This document shows positions 39,710 through 51,159 of a stretch of 64,000 nt of DNA, in pieces (position 1 is the first letter of the stretch; each line of letters starts with the position of its first letter). A program made the position numbers and the translations under genes. The DNA is from Leptidea sinapis. Lineage: Eukaryota; Arthropoda; Insecta; Lepidoptera; Pieridae. The DNA lies in contig NC_066276.1 of NCBI RefSeq assembly GCF_905404315.1, positions 14,774,001 to 14,838,000 of the forward strand, in the 5' to 3' direction. The notes under the pieces are model-generated. The model saw only the letters and a list, made by a program, of their open reading frames with translations. It did no database searches and was not told where the DNA came from.

Positions 39710-42700
39710 AAACCGAACGTTCGCGATCCGCGAATCGCAAATTACAATCTAGTTAGGAATGATCGTGCCACGCAGCGCGGTGGTGGCACCCTCATATACT
39801 TCAGGAGGTCCCTTCACTGTATTCCTATCGATCCTCCAGCGCTCACCAACATTGAGGCGTCCACCATCCGAGTCAGTATGGCGAATCACCAGCCGATCAC
39901 TGTGATATCAGCTTACTTACCACCTAGTAAATTTATTCTAGAATCAGATATCAATTCTTTACTCGGCCACGGGGCTGCTGTTATTGTAGGTGGCGATCTT
40001 AACGCCAAACACGCCAGCTGGAACAGCAGATTCCCTAACAGAAACGGCAGACTGCTAGACGCACTGACTGACACACTACACTTCTCGGTAATGGCTCCCT
40101 CCGAGCCAACTCGATACCCACATAACGTAGAACACAGACCCGACATACTTGATGTTGCTTATTTAAAAATGTAACACTTAATGTAAATTCAATAGAAGTA
40201 GTTCACGATCTAGACTCAGACCACCGGCCGGTCATTGTAAACCTAGGCCTAGGCCCGCCCGTTAATTACCAGCCACCCACTAACACAGTGATCGACTGGC
40301 AACGGTTGGAGAAGGAACTCGAGACCACAACGTCCGAGCACCTGGATTCAATACCTGACGTCATTAGGCATAAAAGGCATAAAAGGCATTTATTTTCTCA
40401 AAATTGATTCCTTTAGAATTCTTTTTGATGTCATTTCTTATACTACTAGATACTACTACCGCTTCGGAAACAAATGGCGCTCTGAGAGAGAAGAAGCGGC
40501 GCAAGAAACTCTCCCAGCATTCTTTTTTTTTGCGCTCTTTTCAATAAAAATATACAATATTGTACAGTTGCTATAAAATAATCACAATCTAGTCCCAGGC
40601 TGTCCGATTATTTAGATATTCAGCAGTGGATTAATAGGATTTACGACAGAGCCATTTTTTTATAAAACATTTAAATTTATTTATAGACAATGCCTGAACA
40701 GTGGCTGGGACTTTATTGTAGAAGTGTATACCCTTAAAGCTATTATGTATCTTATGAAGCCTACTAGAATTAGTTACAAGCAATGACTCGGTTGACGTAG
40801 CCCAGAGTGCTATCTCCTGTGTGACATCTCACATCTACAACAAGATGGAGGCCTGCACCAGGCAGGTGCCTACAATGCAATCGCATCGGCTAATACTGCC
40901 ACCAGAAGTCAGAAAGCTGCTCACTGAGAAGCGCAGAGCCACTAGAGCATATGATAGGTATCCAACACTCGAGAATAGGCGTCACCTCCGCTATCTACAG
41001 CGAGTGGTAAAGGAACGGATTGCGGAACTCCGCGGCGATCGTTGGGACCGCTTGCTCAGCGACCTGAAGCCGACGCACGTGGCGTTCTGGAAGCTGCCTC
41101 GCGCCTTCAAACAGGAACCGCCTACAGTAATGCCTCCTTTGGACTCGATGACGAGGACAAGGCGGAGTGCCTTGCCGACAGTCTCAAGAGTCAGTGCGCC
41201 TCGAACGCAGCTACCGACCCAGCCCATGTTAATGAAGTAAACTGTGAAGTTGAGCGTCGCATCTCTCTTAGCCCATCAGGCGCGCCAATACAACCCACCT
41301 CTAGTATAGAGGTGAAAGGAATTATTAGGGAGCTTCACTCCAAAAAGGCCCCGGAGCCCGACTCTGTAAATAACAGGGTTCTTAAAATCCTGCCTCCCAC
41401 ACTCATTAATTTATTAGTAACCGTTTTTAATATACTGTTATTACATTGCGCGTTCCCCGAACAATGGAAGGAATCCATTGGTATCGGTATTCCCAAGCCT
41501 GGTAAACGTAAAACTTGTCCCAGTAATTATAGACCCATTAGCTTAATTAACTCTTTAGGTAAACTATACGAACGTCTGATTCTCGCGCGCCTCAAATATT
41601 ATATCGCGGAGCAGAACATGATACCCGACCATCAGTTTGGTTTCAGGACTACTCACTCGTGTCCTCAACAAGCCCACCGACTTACTGAGTATATTCTCAA
41701 ACGAATCCAATACCGTACAGTTACAGCGGCCGTATTTCTCGATGTCGCGAAAGCTTTCGACAAGGTAAGGCTTAATCTTTAAGCTGTATGAACTGGGTAT
41801 GCCAGACAGGCTCGTGCGCATCATACGAGCCTACCTTACTGATCGAAGCTTCCGCTATCGAGTAGAAGGCACGTTATCCACGCCCCGACCCATCAGGTCG
41901 GGAGTGCCTCAGGGCTCAGTTCTGTCCCCGACCCTTTTCTCACTCTTCACGAGTGACCTCCCGAAGCCTCAGAAAGTGCAAATCGCACAATACGCGGACG
42001 ACACGGCTCTTTATTATGGCGCCACTCGGGGGCGCCTCGCGACTCATATAAGAGTGCTTCAGGCCACCGTTAATGAACTAGGAGACTGGTTCAGAAAATG
42101 GCGGATTGAAGTCAATCCCTAAAAGAGTGCAGCGGTACTCTTTGGTAATACTAATAAAATAAAATCATTGGTCCCTATTGTTAAATTATATGGGACCCCT
42201 ATTCCGTGGGCCCAACATTAGAAATATTTAGGTGTTACGTTCAACAGTAACATGAACTTCGCAAAACATATCAGCACGGTTTGCAATAGAGCCCGGTTTG
42301 TCCTTAGCCGCCTGTATCCACTTGTGTGCCAGCGAAGCAAACTACCGCTTAGACACAAGGTGACATTGTACAAGACCATCGTACGTCCCATTATGTCGTA
42401 CGCAAGCATCGTGTTTGCCCACGCGCCGCCGAGCCACTTGCGGCGTTTGCAAGTGGTTCAGAATAGGAATCTATTCTGAACCGTGAATACGCACACGGCC
42501 ACCGGAGCGCTGTGGTTCGTTCGTAACGTAGATCTCCATCGCGATCTTGAGCTGCCGACCATCGCTCAACATTTCAAGGAGATATCGCGACGCTACTTTG
42601 ATAAGGTGGCCGAGCACCCTAATATCTTGGTGAGAGAGGCATGTGCTTACACTCCTCTAGACCACAGTCTGAACAAACAGAGGCGACCTCGACACGTACT

Positions 42701-43038
42701 AGTCGACCCGGACGACTATATTACAATCGCGAACGCGACACCAGCACCATCACCAACACCGACACCAAACCAACCACACCGCCCTCGAAGACGTAGGCGC
42801 GGCCGTGTGCATCAAACCGCCGCCACTTGTCACTGACGATTTGGAGCGGCCACAACCTAATATAATACGATTCACACACTTTAAGACTAGCACTAAAAGC
42901 CTTCAGGGCTATCAGCACAGAGGAGGTTTTTAGTCGGTAGGGGGTGTTTACACCCGAGCCCGACATATGGGCCCCGTTTCGGGGTCTTCAATACGTAAAT
43001 GTATTTTACTCCTCTCGAAAAAAAAAATAAAAAAAAAA
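39710..43038 (+). pseudogene. Jockey-type LINE ORF2, frameshifted and interrupted
   Basis: Endonuclease blocks are V-I-S-A-Y-L-P-P and G-G-D-L-N-A-K-H-A-S-W (39900-40020), then D-S-D-H-R-P-V (about 40215). A different repeat interrupts at about 40366-40790. RT follows: N-Y-R-P-I-S-L-I, Q-F-G-F-R-T-T-H-S, F-L-D-V-A-K-A-F-D (41735-41760), then, after a shift, G-V-P-Q-G-S-V-L-S-P and Y-A-D-D-T-A-L (about 41990-42010). The tail runs to about 42830 in several frames. The 3' UTR ends with GGGCCCCGTTTCGGGGTC and an A-rich tail at about 43038. At least five frame breaks. GC content is higher than in the surroundings. The catalytic D-D survives, but no full protein is possible. Confidence 0.88.
40366..40790 (+). 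repeat. repeat F, inserted in the LINE endonuclease region
   Basis: Matches 53868-54125 closely at both ends (TAAAAGGCATTTATTTTCTC at the start; AAAGCTATTATGTATCTTAT near the end). It has about 150 bp more in the middle. Two partial GGCATAAAA units precede it. The family is unknown; it is probably a LINE 3' end. Confidence 0.75.
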
Positions 43039-44110
43039 TGGCACTCCCGTCTCTTGAACGTAGTGTTTAAATTCTCTTTGCTGTCGGCCGCAAAGTTTGA
43101 AAATAATTTACTTTAACCTTGAAAACATAGATGACGCGGAGAGTTTAAATAGAATTGAGTTGAAGCCATTGAGGCCGACTTGGACGTTAGTTATTATTAT
43201 TATTTTATAATATACAATTATATATAGAAGTACTTACTTTACAACAGTACCTACCTTCAAGAAAAGCATGTAATTGAGCTCTGGTGCTATAGGACTACAA
43301 AAGTATGGGTGCCGATAATCACGTCATAATATCATTTAAAGCAAAATATGTCATAATATATTCATTATTAAAATAAAGAGCAACGAGTCATATAAAATAT
43401 ATAATAATATAAACTTTTGTACAAACCTCAAAAAAAAACAATATTATAAAGTATTGAGCGACATCTATGTGAGTAGCGCAATAGTACATTTGTTGTAAAG
43501 GTTGAAGCCTGAAGGTAGTAAGACTTACTACACTTAGTGTAGATGGCACTGAACAATAATAATAAACAAAACTATCCTATTAAGGGTAATTTGTTATCAA
43601 GACTTTAAGGGAGGTGTATGGTTTTTGATATTGTTACCACAATAATTGTAAGTATGTAATAGTAGTAATGATTACTATGAATTAAAATAATATGAAAGAT
43701 GGAGTTGATCGTATTTATCGATAGATGGCGCTAGTGGTGAATGCTTTACAGATTTTTTAAATGATAAGTGAATTATTTGATATCGTAATATTCGGAGTTA
43801 CTAATACTAATTTCCTATACCTACAATTGGTATCGAACACCAATGATTAGGTTTTACTAGACGGTTCCAAAAATGTCAACACAAATTAGCCTGGTAGTTG
43901 CTCGTAGTCACATAGTGCAAGGAATTTGGTCGTTGAGTTAAGAGGCAATTTGTGGAAACACTCCTCACAAAATGTTTGCCCCTTATTCGCCAATTTTGCC
44001 GTTTTCAAGTTCGGCCCGCTTGCTTTGAGTACTTGAGTTGGGTTTCGGTTTGTTACTTGCGTTAAAATGGAGTTCAGCTTCCAAAACTAAAACCACTTAG
44101 GAAAAGTTCC
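43039..44110. other. no gene recognised
   Basis: AT-rich. Two short stretches near 43445-43570 and 43730 contain CGACATCTATG and ATAGATGGCGCTAG motifs that recur in insect intergenic DNA. Nothing coding. Confidence 0.45.
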
Positions 44111-44120
44111 TTCCTAATAT

Positions 44121-44429
44121 TTTTGTTATGAAAATAAGGGACGAGACGAGCAGGACGTTCAGCTCAGATGGTAAATGATACGCCCTACCCATAACAATGC
44201 AGTGCCGCTCAGGATGATTGAAAATCCCAAAAATTCTGAGCGGCACTACAATTGCGTTCGTCACCTTGAGACATAAGATGTTAAGTCTCATTTGCCCAGT
44301 AATTTCACTAGCTACGGCGCCCTTCAGACCGAAACACAGTAATGTTTACACATTACTGCTTCACGAAATAGGCGCCGTTTTGGTACCCATAATCTAGCCG
44401 GCATCCTGTGCAAAGGAGCCTCCTACTGG
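44121..44429 (-). repeat. SINE-like repeat A, copy 9, with target duplication
   Basis: Near full length. It is flanked by TTCCTAATAT at 44111-44120 and 44430-44439, a 10-bp target-site duplication. The A tail (reversed) abuts the left copy. This proves that repeat A moves as a discrete retroposon. Confidence 0.9.
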
Positions 44430-44529
44430 TTCCTAATATCACAGAGTATAAATAAATTATAGCATAAAAATTATATATATAGGTATTCTAAGTTTAAGGA
44501 TTAGTCACCGCTGAGCTCTAAATAGATAC

Positions 44530-44700
44530 CACAGGCGTAGTCGCAAAGTGCGGTAACTAATACTACGCCTATGTGAGCGTACTCGAGCCAGTCTCGAACA
44601 AAACTTTGCTAATAATTGAAACTAAAATGCCGAGTTCTGAAGTAAAACTTTGTAAAAATAATACTACAAGAAATAAGAAAGACCCTGAGATCATAAGAAT
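44530..44700 (+). repeat. repeat G, copy 1
   Basis: Shares GCGTACTCGAGCCAGTCTCG, then TTTGCTAATAATTGAAAC and an ATG followed by ACAAGAAATAAGAAAGAC, with 57575-57736. In both, the ATG at the shared AAAATGCCG opens a short basic reading frame. The family is unknown. Confidence 0.6.
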
Positions 44701-45317
44701 TTTATATTTTATTAATTTCAATGTAAAATAACACGAAGCGTATGTTACAAAATTTGTCAAGATGCCACGCACACAAACATCTAATAGTGGTCGTAGTAAA
44801 AATCTATTGTTCTTAGGTAGTGCGGTATCTAGTTGGAGCGCCGCGGAGACCAATCCTTAAACTAAGTACTCATAGATTTTAATAATGACTTCAATCACGA
44901 TTCGTCATCAAGTCTATTAAGTAATCATTATGGTAATTACTTATTTCGTAATGCGAAGTAAAATTTTCGAAACAATAAACTTATTATGAAACTCATATTT
45001 TTGTTTACATAACATCGTTTAACAATATAATATCAAGGCTTTCCTTTTGAATTTACTTTGCGAAGTCAAGCAACTAAACAAAAGTTTCATGAAGTATTTT
45101 GTAATTTCGAGTTTGTTGGAATTGTACACAATAATACACAATGGATCTTGAATGATGTAATATTACTTGGCTGTGTTTATTATTGAGTAATTTGAGGGAA
45201 AAAACAACATTTTTATTAGCTGTTAACTACTTAGGTATTTGGTACCATCTACTGTTTGGATATATAAGATGATTCAAGTGAAACTGTTGGAGTGTCTGTG
45301 AAAATCTTAACATATAT
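44701..45317. other. no gene recognised
   Basis: AT-rich, with no coding pattern. Confidence 0.5.
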
Positions 45318-45596
45318 CAGTGGGAGGCTCCTTTGCACAGGAAGCCGGCTAGATTATGGGTACCACAGCGGCGCCTATTTCTGCCGTGTAGCAGTAATGT
45401 GTAATCATTACTGTGTTTTGGTCTGAAGGGCGCCGTAGCTAGTGAAATTACTGGGCAAATGAGACTTAACATCTTATGTCTCAAGGTGACGAGCGGAATT
45501 GTAGTGCCGCTCAGAATTTTTGGTTTTTTCAAGAATCGTGTCAATTATCATCAGCTGAACGTCATGCTCGTCTCGTCCCTTATTTTATTAAAAAAT
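45318..45596 (+). repeat. SINE-like repeat A, copy 10
   Basis: Starts CAGTGGGAGGCTCCTTTG. It has lost the second hairpin arm (jumps from TTTTTCAAGAATCGTG to CATCAGCTGAACGTC) and ends in an A-rich tail. Confidence 0.85.
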
Positions 45597-45759
45597 ATAT
45601 AATATAAATCCAGTGTCCTGGTGTTTGTTTCCAGCGAATTCCTAAACTAATTAACGCATTTTAATGGGGACTACTTCATGGAGTGTAGTTCAATCCAACT
45701 TGAGAGATAGGATAGCATTTATTTCGATTTGGGACCCATAAATATTTTTATTTCTAACA

Positions 45760-45960
45760 TTTGTTTTGTATGGACATATTTTCTATGAGAATTTGTTGAC
45801 GCACGGTTTGACAGTTCTGCTGTCAAACAATTTCATTATAACAACAGTGAGCATATTTTACGAAATAATTCTTGATATTACGAAATATTATTGACAAATC
45901 CATAAAATACAGTATTTTATTTATTATGTATAGAACAACGTCTGTCGGGTTAGCTTGTAG
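45760..45960 (-). repeat. repeat C 3' region, reverse copy (left limit uncertain)
   Basis: Ends ACAACGTCTGTCGGGTTAGC, the reverse complement of the family start GCTGACCCGRCARACGTTGT seen at 6797 and 10569. The remaining sequence is too diverged to set the left limit well. Confidence 0.4.
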
Positions 45961-46128
45961 GTAATCTATAAAGGAGCTACGCGACATACATCATTGACCG
46001 GCTGGTATAATTTTTGATATTATATGAGTTGTAACCCAATACGATATTAGACCCCAAATAGTTTGTTATTTTTAAGTGATATCTCTAACTTCTGGGATTA
46101 AATATAAAAGATTTATTTGTACCAATGG

Positions 46129-46199
46129 ATAATGCGGGATTTGAACCCGCGCCTCTCGGGTTTCGTCCAAGCGCTCTTACCATCTGAGCCACAGAGTTA
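46129..46199 (-). repeat. tRNA-like SINE head or tRNA pseudogene
   Basis: The minus strand has a D-arm GCTC/GAGC, an A box TGGCTCAGATGG, an anticodon-type stem CTTGG/CCGAG and a T arm GCGGGTTCAAATCCCGC with an intact B box. The acceptor stem does not pair and U33 is absent, so it is not a working tRNA. Confidence 0.7.
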
Positions 46200-46334
46200 T
46201 TTTAGTTATAACTGAGCCAACCGTCTTGTTCAACTCTCAGGTTGTGCAAAGTGGCAGCTAGCAAACGTAGCGACAACGTCCAGCATTTCATGTTTCGGAT
46301 GGGTGACTTGATAGCTAGCAACCCAGATACGCCC

Positions 46335-47451
46335 AGTGGCGTCTTTACGACATTTTCTTAGGGGGGGTAATAACTTCAAGAAGTCGCCTTGTAACTGTAA
46401 GAGAGGGTTAAAGGAAAAAAAAATTAAAACAAACACTTTTTTAATAACACTTTATTATTTGTAATTTTAAATCTCTATGTAAAATAAAAACACTTTACAA
46501 AAATAAACTTTAGGGTTTTAAGGAACATAATGGTTATTAAAAATTATTAATAATAAAGTAACATAAACGTTTTTTTTTTTGTAATTTAATAAAATACTAC
46601 ATAATACGTAAGAATGATACATAATATCACAAATATAAAATAATTATTTCAACTGATAAAATCTAATTTTCTTTTTTTTTTCAGTAGCAAACTTATTAAA
46701 TACCGAATCAATATTAATTTCAACATTTCGGTGTATGTATAAAAGAGCTAAACTTGAAATTCTTTCTTGGCCCATTGTTGCTCTCAGCCAATTTTTTATT
46801 ATTTTAAGTGTTGAACGTAAAGTAAAAGTAGAACCTCCTGTAAGGTTAAGTGTAAACAAAAAGTTCGTTCTCTTCAAATTTCGGTGATAAATTCCCATTT
46901 TAAAACGGAGATTCAAATAAATGTATAATTCTTATTGTTAAAAAATAAATGATTGAAATAAATCTAACATTTTCCGCAAGATCCAACGATATTTACGAAT
47001 CTAAAATTCTATTTTCTCTAGAATGGTCCAGAATAAACCTGTTTTATTTGATTTCCTGCACCAAAATAGATATTTCATAACGAGAACTAAGACAAATTTT
47101 ATGACTAAAGAATTTTGTGAGAAAACGTTTTTGAGTCAAAAAAACTTGCTTCCGGTATACCAAGTTCTTTGAATTTTGGAAAATTAAATGCGCGGAATGG
47201 GAAAGTCGGAATTCTCGTAACAGACTTGGAAGGATATTTAAATCTGATTTTCGATACAATAATTGAATTATGACTCTGGGAACTAACTACTTCCGAAGAT
47301 TTGATTTTGTTTTCTCTTTAAGATTCATCTATTCCATTGTTTTTGTCAAACTTCAAATTTTATTTGAGACCCGATTTTCGTTTTTGTTTCCTGATTTCTG
47401 GGGGGGGGGGGGGGTAGTTACCCCTATTACCCCCCCGTAAATACGCCCTTG
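46335..47451 (-). mobile_element. hAT element ruin with G-rich inverted termini
   Basis: The left end (CAGTGGCGTCTTTACG, then GGGGGGGTAATAAC) and the right end (GTTACCCCTATTACCCCCCC, then GTAAATACGCCCTTG) are inverted relatives. TACGCCC occurs just outside both ends (46328-46334, 47452-47458), a likely duplication whose eighth base differs. Inside, on the minus strand, lies a hAT C-terminal domain. Confidence 0.75.
46644..46916 (-). pseudogene. hAT transposase C-terminal dimerisation domain
   Basis: 90 residues containing L-K-I-I-K-N-W-L-R-A-T-M-G-Q-E-R and L-A-L-L-Y-I-H-R-N-V, the conserved hAT family C-terminal (dimerisation) block of the ZMYM1-like type. It ends with a Lys-rich tail and a native-looking stop. 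The catalytic RNase H-like core and zinc finger upstream (46920-47380) are reduced to unreadable fragments. The element is internally deleted, so no active enzyme is expected. Confidence 0.75.
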
Positions 47452-47458
47452 TACGCCC

Positions 47459-48171
47459 GTTGTTGGCAGCCAAATGCTATATTTTTATTTTGACGCGTTT
47501 AGCAACTTTGAAAAGGCGGCGTCATTCACAGCACGAATAAATCATAAATCACGTTTTTGAAGTAAAACTTCTTTAGGCGCGACTTGGGGGTGACTCAGAT
47601 TTTTTTTCTGACGGTAGTGACGCTCATTAAAATAGTCAATTGAAACAATTTTTAAAACCGCTATAATTTCATATTTTTAAAAAATATTTCAATATGCTCA
47701 GTATTTTTTTTTTAAGTCTCCAAGTGTATAATTTGTTTCTTTATCAATACTTTTGTAATAAATAGTAAATAAGTTTTCAGTCTGAAATTTGCGACATTGC
47801 TTTTGGTTTCTTCCCCCATTATTAGGACAGGCAAAGGGTTCGAGCCCATACAGCCATATTTGTTAACATTCAATAACAACGCCATATTGATATGTGCTAT
47901 AATAATACAACCTTTAATTTCTTAGTATCAATTATTTTATTTAATGAGTGAACATTAAAATTATTCGAATGGTATTAATTAATTATAAATAGAATATAAA
48001 ATGAAAATAATAAGCAGTTAAATAAAATGGCGGAAACCCAGAAACATTTTACTCGTATCATTATTATTAAGTTTTACTTCGATCGCGCGTATTAAATATT
48101 GTGAATGATGACGAAAGAATTATAAAAAGAAAGTTAATCATTTCCAAGGTTGTTGAAATAATTTGTGAAAT
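47459..48171. other. no gene recognised
   Basis: AT-rich, with nothing assignable. Confidence 0.5.
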
Positions 48172-48380
48172 CCAATATGGCTTCCGCGCAAATTCTATTC
48201 TAAAATTATAATTATCATTATAACAATAGCGATTGTTTCAATATTATATTACTATCGTTTCCAAGGTTCTCGCGGCATTAGAGTACGAATTTAGTATTAT
48301 TTTTGACATCCGAGATGGCTGCAGTGCGAAGTTATGATCACAACACTATGGATATCATTTCTACGGTTCTTGATTTGGCT
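48172..48380. repeat. diverged relative of the 100-bp minisatellite unit
   Basis: Two degraded units: AATATGGCTTCCGCGCAAAT with TTTCCAAGGTTCTCGCGGCA, then GAGATGGCTGCAGTGCGAAG with CACTATGGATATCATTTC and TACGGTTCTT. These are the same blocks in the same order as at 14382-14757, about 34 kb away. Confidence 0.6.
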
Positions 48381-48879
48381 TGACTTGATCTCAATCAATT
48401 TCGAAATTTATCTCGAATATTTATTATTTTTATTTCATATACATACTTTAATTATATGTTTTAGGGTTCCTTACAGCCGATTGAGAGATTTGGAACAAAT
48501 ATAGGACCACTCATTTGTCCACCTGTCTAGGTAGGTTCTTACATCTAACATCTTAAATCGAGGCCAATCATAGCAGTGTTCTATCGATTTTTCTCTTTCC
48601 TAATGGGTTTTGGTTTACATAAATTCGAAATTTGAAAATTCATTTAAATGTTTCATGTAACTTTTTGAGAGTTCCCAAGGGAGCACGATATGCATTTGAC
48701 GCGTACGATGTTGCGGCCAAACTAGCTAAGCCATGAATAAATTGAAGGCAGTAAATAATTATCTTTGAGTAATAAAGGTTTTATAGTTATTTATGCAACT
48801 GTTGTGTAATAAGGGGTATTAAAACACGAATGTGGATTTATCCCATATTATAATAATAATAGTATCACATGAGTGTTGC
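48381..48879. other. no gene recognised
   Basis: Unassigned AT-rich sequence. Confidence 0.5.
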
Positions 48880-49165
48880 ATACAAGACTTTATCTACACC
48901 CATAATATGAATCCTCTATAAAAGATTCTGAAACAGTTAGCCTACTGCTAACATTAAATAAGCCAGTCCTAGTAACCTAGGACTATCATCCAAAGGAGTG
49001 TTATAAAACGGATGATGTAATGTTGTACTGAATTTCATTACAACACTCATTTGGATGATGTAATGGTTATTAGGAAATTGGATGTTTTAATGTTGGCAAT
49101 AAGCTAACTGTTATAGAGTCTTTAATAGAGGATATAAGCATGGGTGTAGATAAAAGCCTTTATGT
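48880..49165. mobile_element. hairpin MITE with two nested inverted repeats
   Basis: Outer arms of about 80 bp (48880-48958 and 49086-49165; TTTATCTACACCCAT on the left and ATGGGTGTAGATAAA on the right) enclose an inner inverted pair built on ATCATCCAAAGGAGTGTTAT and its relative near 49040-49062. There is no ORF. Target duplication was not resolved. Confidence 0.8.
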
Positions 49166-49424
49166 AAATACTACTTTTTGCAGCACTGGAGAATCTGACC
49201 GATCAGACAGCCTTCTACTGGATTATGATATTATTATAGCAATAGTATTGACATAATTAGATAGTATATAACGGTATGAATTGTGTTTTGAAAAGAGCGC
49301 AAAAGATAATTCTCACAGAGTGTCTTCATATTCAGAGCGCCATTCCGAATTGTTGGTAGTAAAGAGTTAAGCCTTACCTAATTGAAATCGAAGTGCTGGA
49401 GTGTCCCAAGGCTGTGTGCTCCAT

Positions 49425-49600
49425 GTAAGTAAAAAAAAACCAAAACTCCGAGCAACACTGTAATTAATTATTGTGCTCTTCAAATTGAAACTTAAGATGC
49501 CAAGACTTATTGGCCCAGAAATGCCACTAGCTGTGGTGTCTTTTAAATAATGCTTGCACACAGATTCTCGGCACAAAAAGGTCTGTGCTGGTAATTTTTT
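49425..49600 (-). repeat. SINE-like repeat A, old diverged copy
   Basis: CCAAAACTCCGAGCAACACT, GGCCCAGAAATGCCACTAGC and TGCTTGCACACAGATTC lie in family order with heavy divergence. The minus frame covering it (49367-49576) is chance. Confidence 0.5.
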
Positions 49601-50089
49601 TATATCAGTAGGCTATCAAGCAAACTTTATCGTGGAATAAACAGTGTGTTAATGACATCATATCTTCTTATTAATTAATCATATCATCAATGTTTTAATA
49701 TTTATTATTATATTTTATAACGATATACATTTTCAGCGTTAGTCGAAATCAACATATGATATTCATTAATTCCGTTTGACTACAAAAAAATTATTACAAT
49801 GGGATGACTACTGTCAACATCACAAGTCAACAACAGTCACAATGGGCTGCTGAAGACTAGTGTTGTGTTGGTATCTTCTGCACTAATACCACAATATACT
49901 GACTCAGCTCCTTTTAGCAGGGAATCACGCGCCTCACAGTTCTTTTTTTTTGTTTTTTTTTTTTTTATAATATTTGTTACTTTTTTCATTTCCACCTTTT
50001 CCTTCTTTTCTTTTCTTCCACCATTCGCCTAGTAGCGAAATCACGTGCGATTGCCAAATCTGCGGTCATATAGGTCTGGAGAACAAAAC
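49601..50089. other. no gene; long pyrimidine-rich tract
   Basis: 49940-50033 is almost pure T/C on the plus strand, with T-runs up to 15, then TTTCCACCTTTTCC and TTCTTTTCTTTTCTTCC. The rest is AT-rich. Confidence 0.6.
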
Positions 50090-50550
50090 CAAATCGGGGA
50101 ACACAAATAGAGGAAGGTCATATTCTAGCGTTCTTCAAAGCGTACATATAGAGTACTGCTCTCATCTCTGATGCACCAGACCCCAGTATCAGCTCAAGCC
50201 TTTTGACCATGAGCAAAGCAAAGCTGCTCCATTGATTAGGTACCTATGCAGTTTAGACGTCGCTTCACCGTGTGTCTTCTACAGCGTTCGTCACAGGGAG
50301 TTTTATGAGGAGCTGTTTGGCGTGATTCCTGTTGCCGAAGTTTGTCTTGGTGAGGGACGCCATAACCTTGTATGAACTTTCTTCCAGGACGATACGATGG
50401 ATAGGTGGTAGGTTTAAAACGCGTTAACAACTTCCTAAAAGCAATACATCGCTAATGTGAATCCGCAATCGCAGGAGAATTTGTGCGGCGGTGATTACTT
50501 AACATCAGGTAACACGCACGATCGTTTGTCTCTTTCTTCCGTAAAAGAAG
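50090..50550 (+). pseudogene. repeat B LINE: RT tail and 3' end, decayed
   Basis: The plus strand resembles 24760-25228: TAGAGTACTGCTCTCATCTC, GTTCGTCACAGGGAGTTTTA, GAGGAGCTGTTTGGCGTGAT. The 3' UTR end TTGTGCGGCGGTGATTACTT leads to an A-rich end. No frame remains open. Confidence 0.6.
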
Positions 50551-51159
50551 AAGAGCAAGCTATTTATCCAATACAATTAATTGTACCTTTTTACCTAAGT
50601 AGGTAAGTAATACATATCACTTTACTAACTTTGAAAGTATATAATATTGATAACTATACGTACGGCACGCTTTGATGGCCGTTCTGACGTTTGGCCACGC
50701 ATGAAGTTTCGTATTAATTAATAATTACATTGAAGGAGTAAATTACTGTTCTTTATTGTCAATAGTGACGTGCAGTTAGTCATAAAAATTTATCGAATTT
50801 GTAATTTTAGGACACAAAATTTATTTATTACATTGATTTCTAAACTATATTAGTCCCGCGAACATTTATTTTTTATTTTTTTAAGATTCATATTTACCAC
50901 AAAATATGGCATTTGTTTTTCGAAATTCAAAATTTTTAAATTGAAATCTAATACGATCGTCATATAAGATCGCTGGCCAGCACAACTACAACCTCCCGGC
51001 AAACTCGCGTCAATGCTCAATGCAAAACAAAGCAGTTTTGACTTGACGTTGCTTCAAAAAGTACAAATTGTGAGTGCACTGCGATTGTGATATAGTTTTG
51101 ACCTGGCTTTAGATTACGGATATTGATACTGCATTTCTGTTGACCCTTGCTCGTTAATT
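50551..51159. other. no gene recognised
   Basis: AT-rich. May include promoter sequence of the following HTH fragment, but no motif can be defended. Confidence 0.4.

Noticed and set aside
46129..46199. Functional tRNA gene on the minus strand
   Set aside because: D and T arms are good, but the acceptor stem does not pair and the anticodon loop lacks U33; kept as a SINE head or pseudogene.
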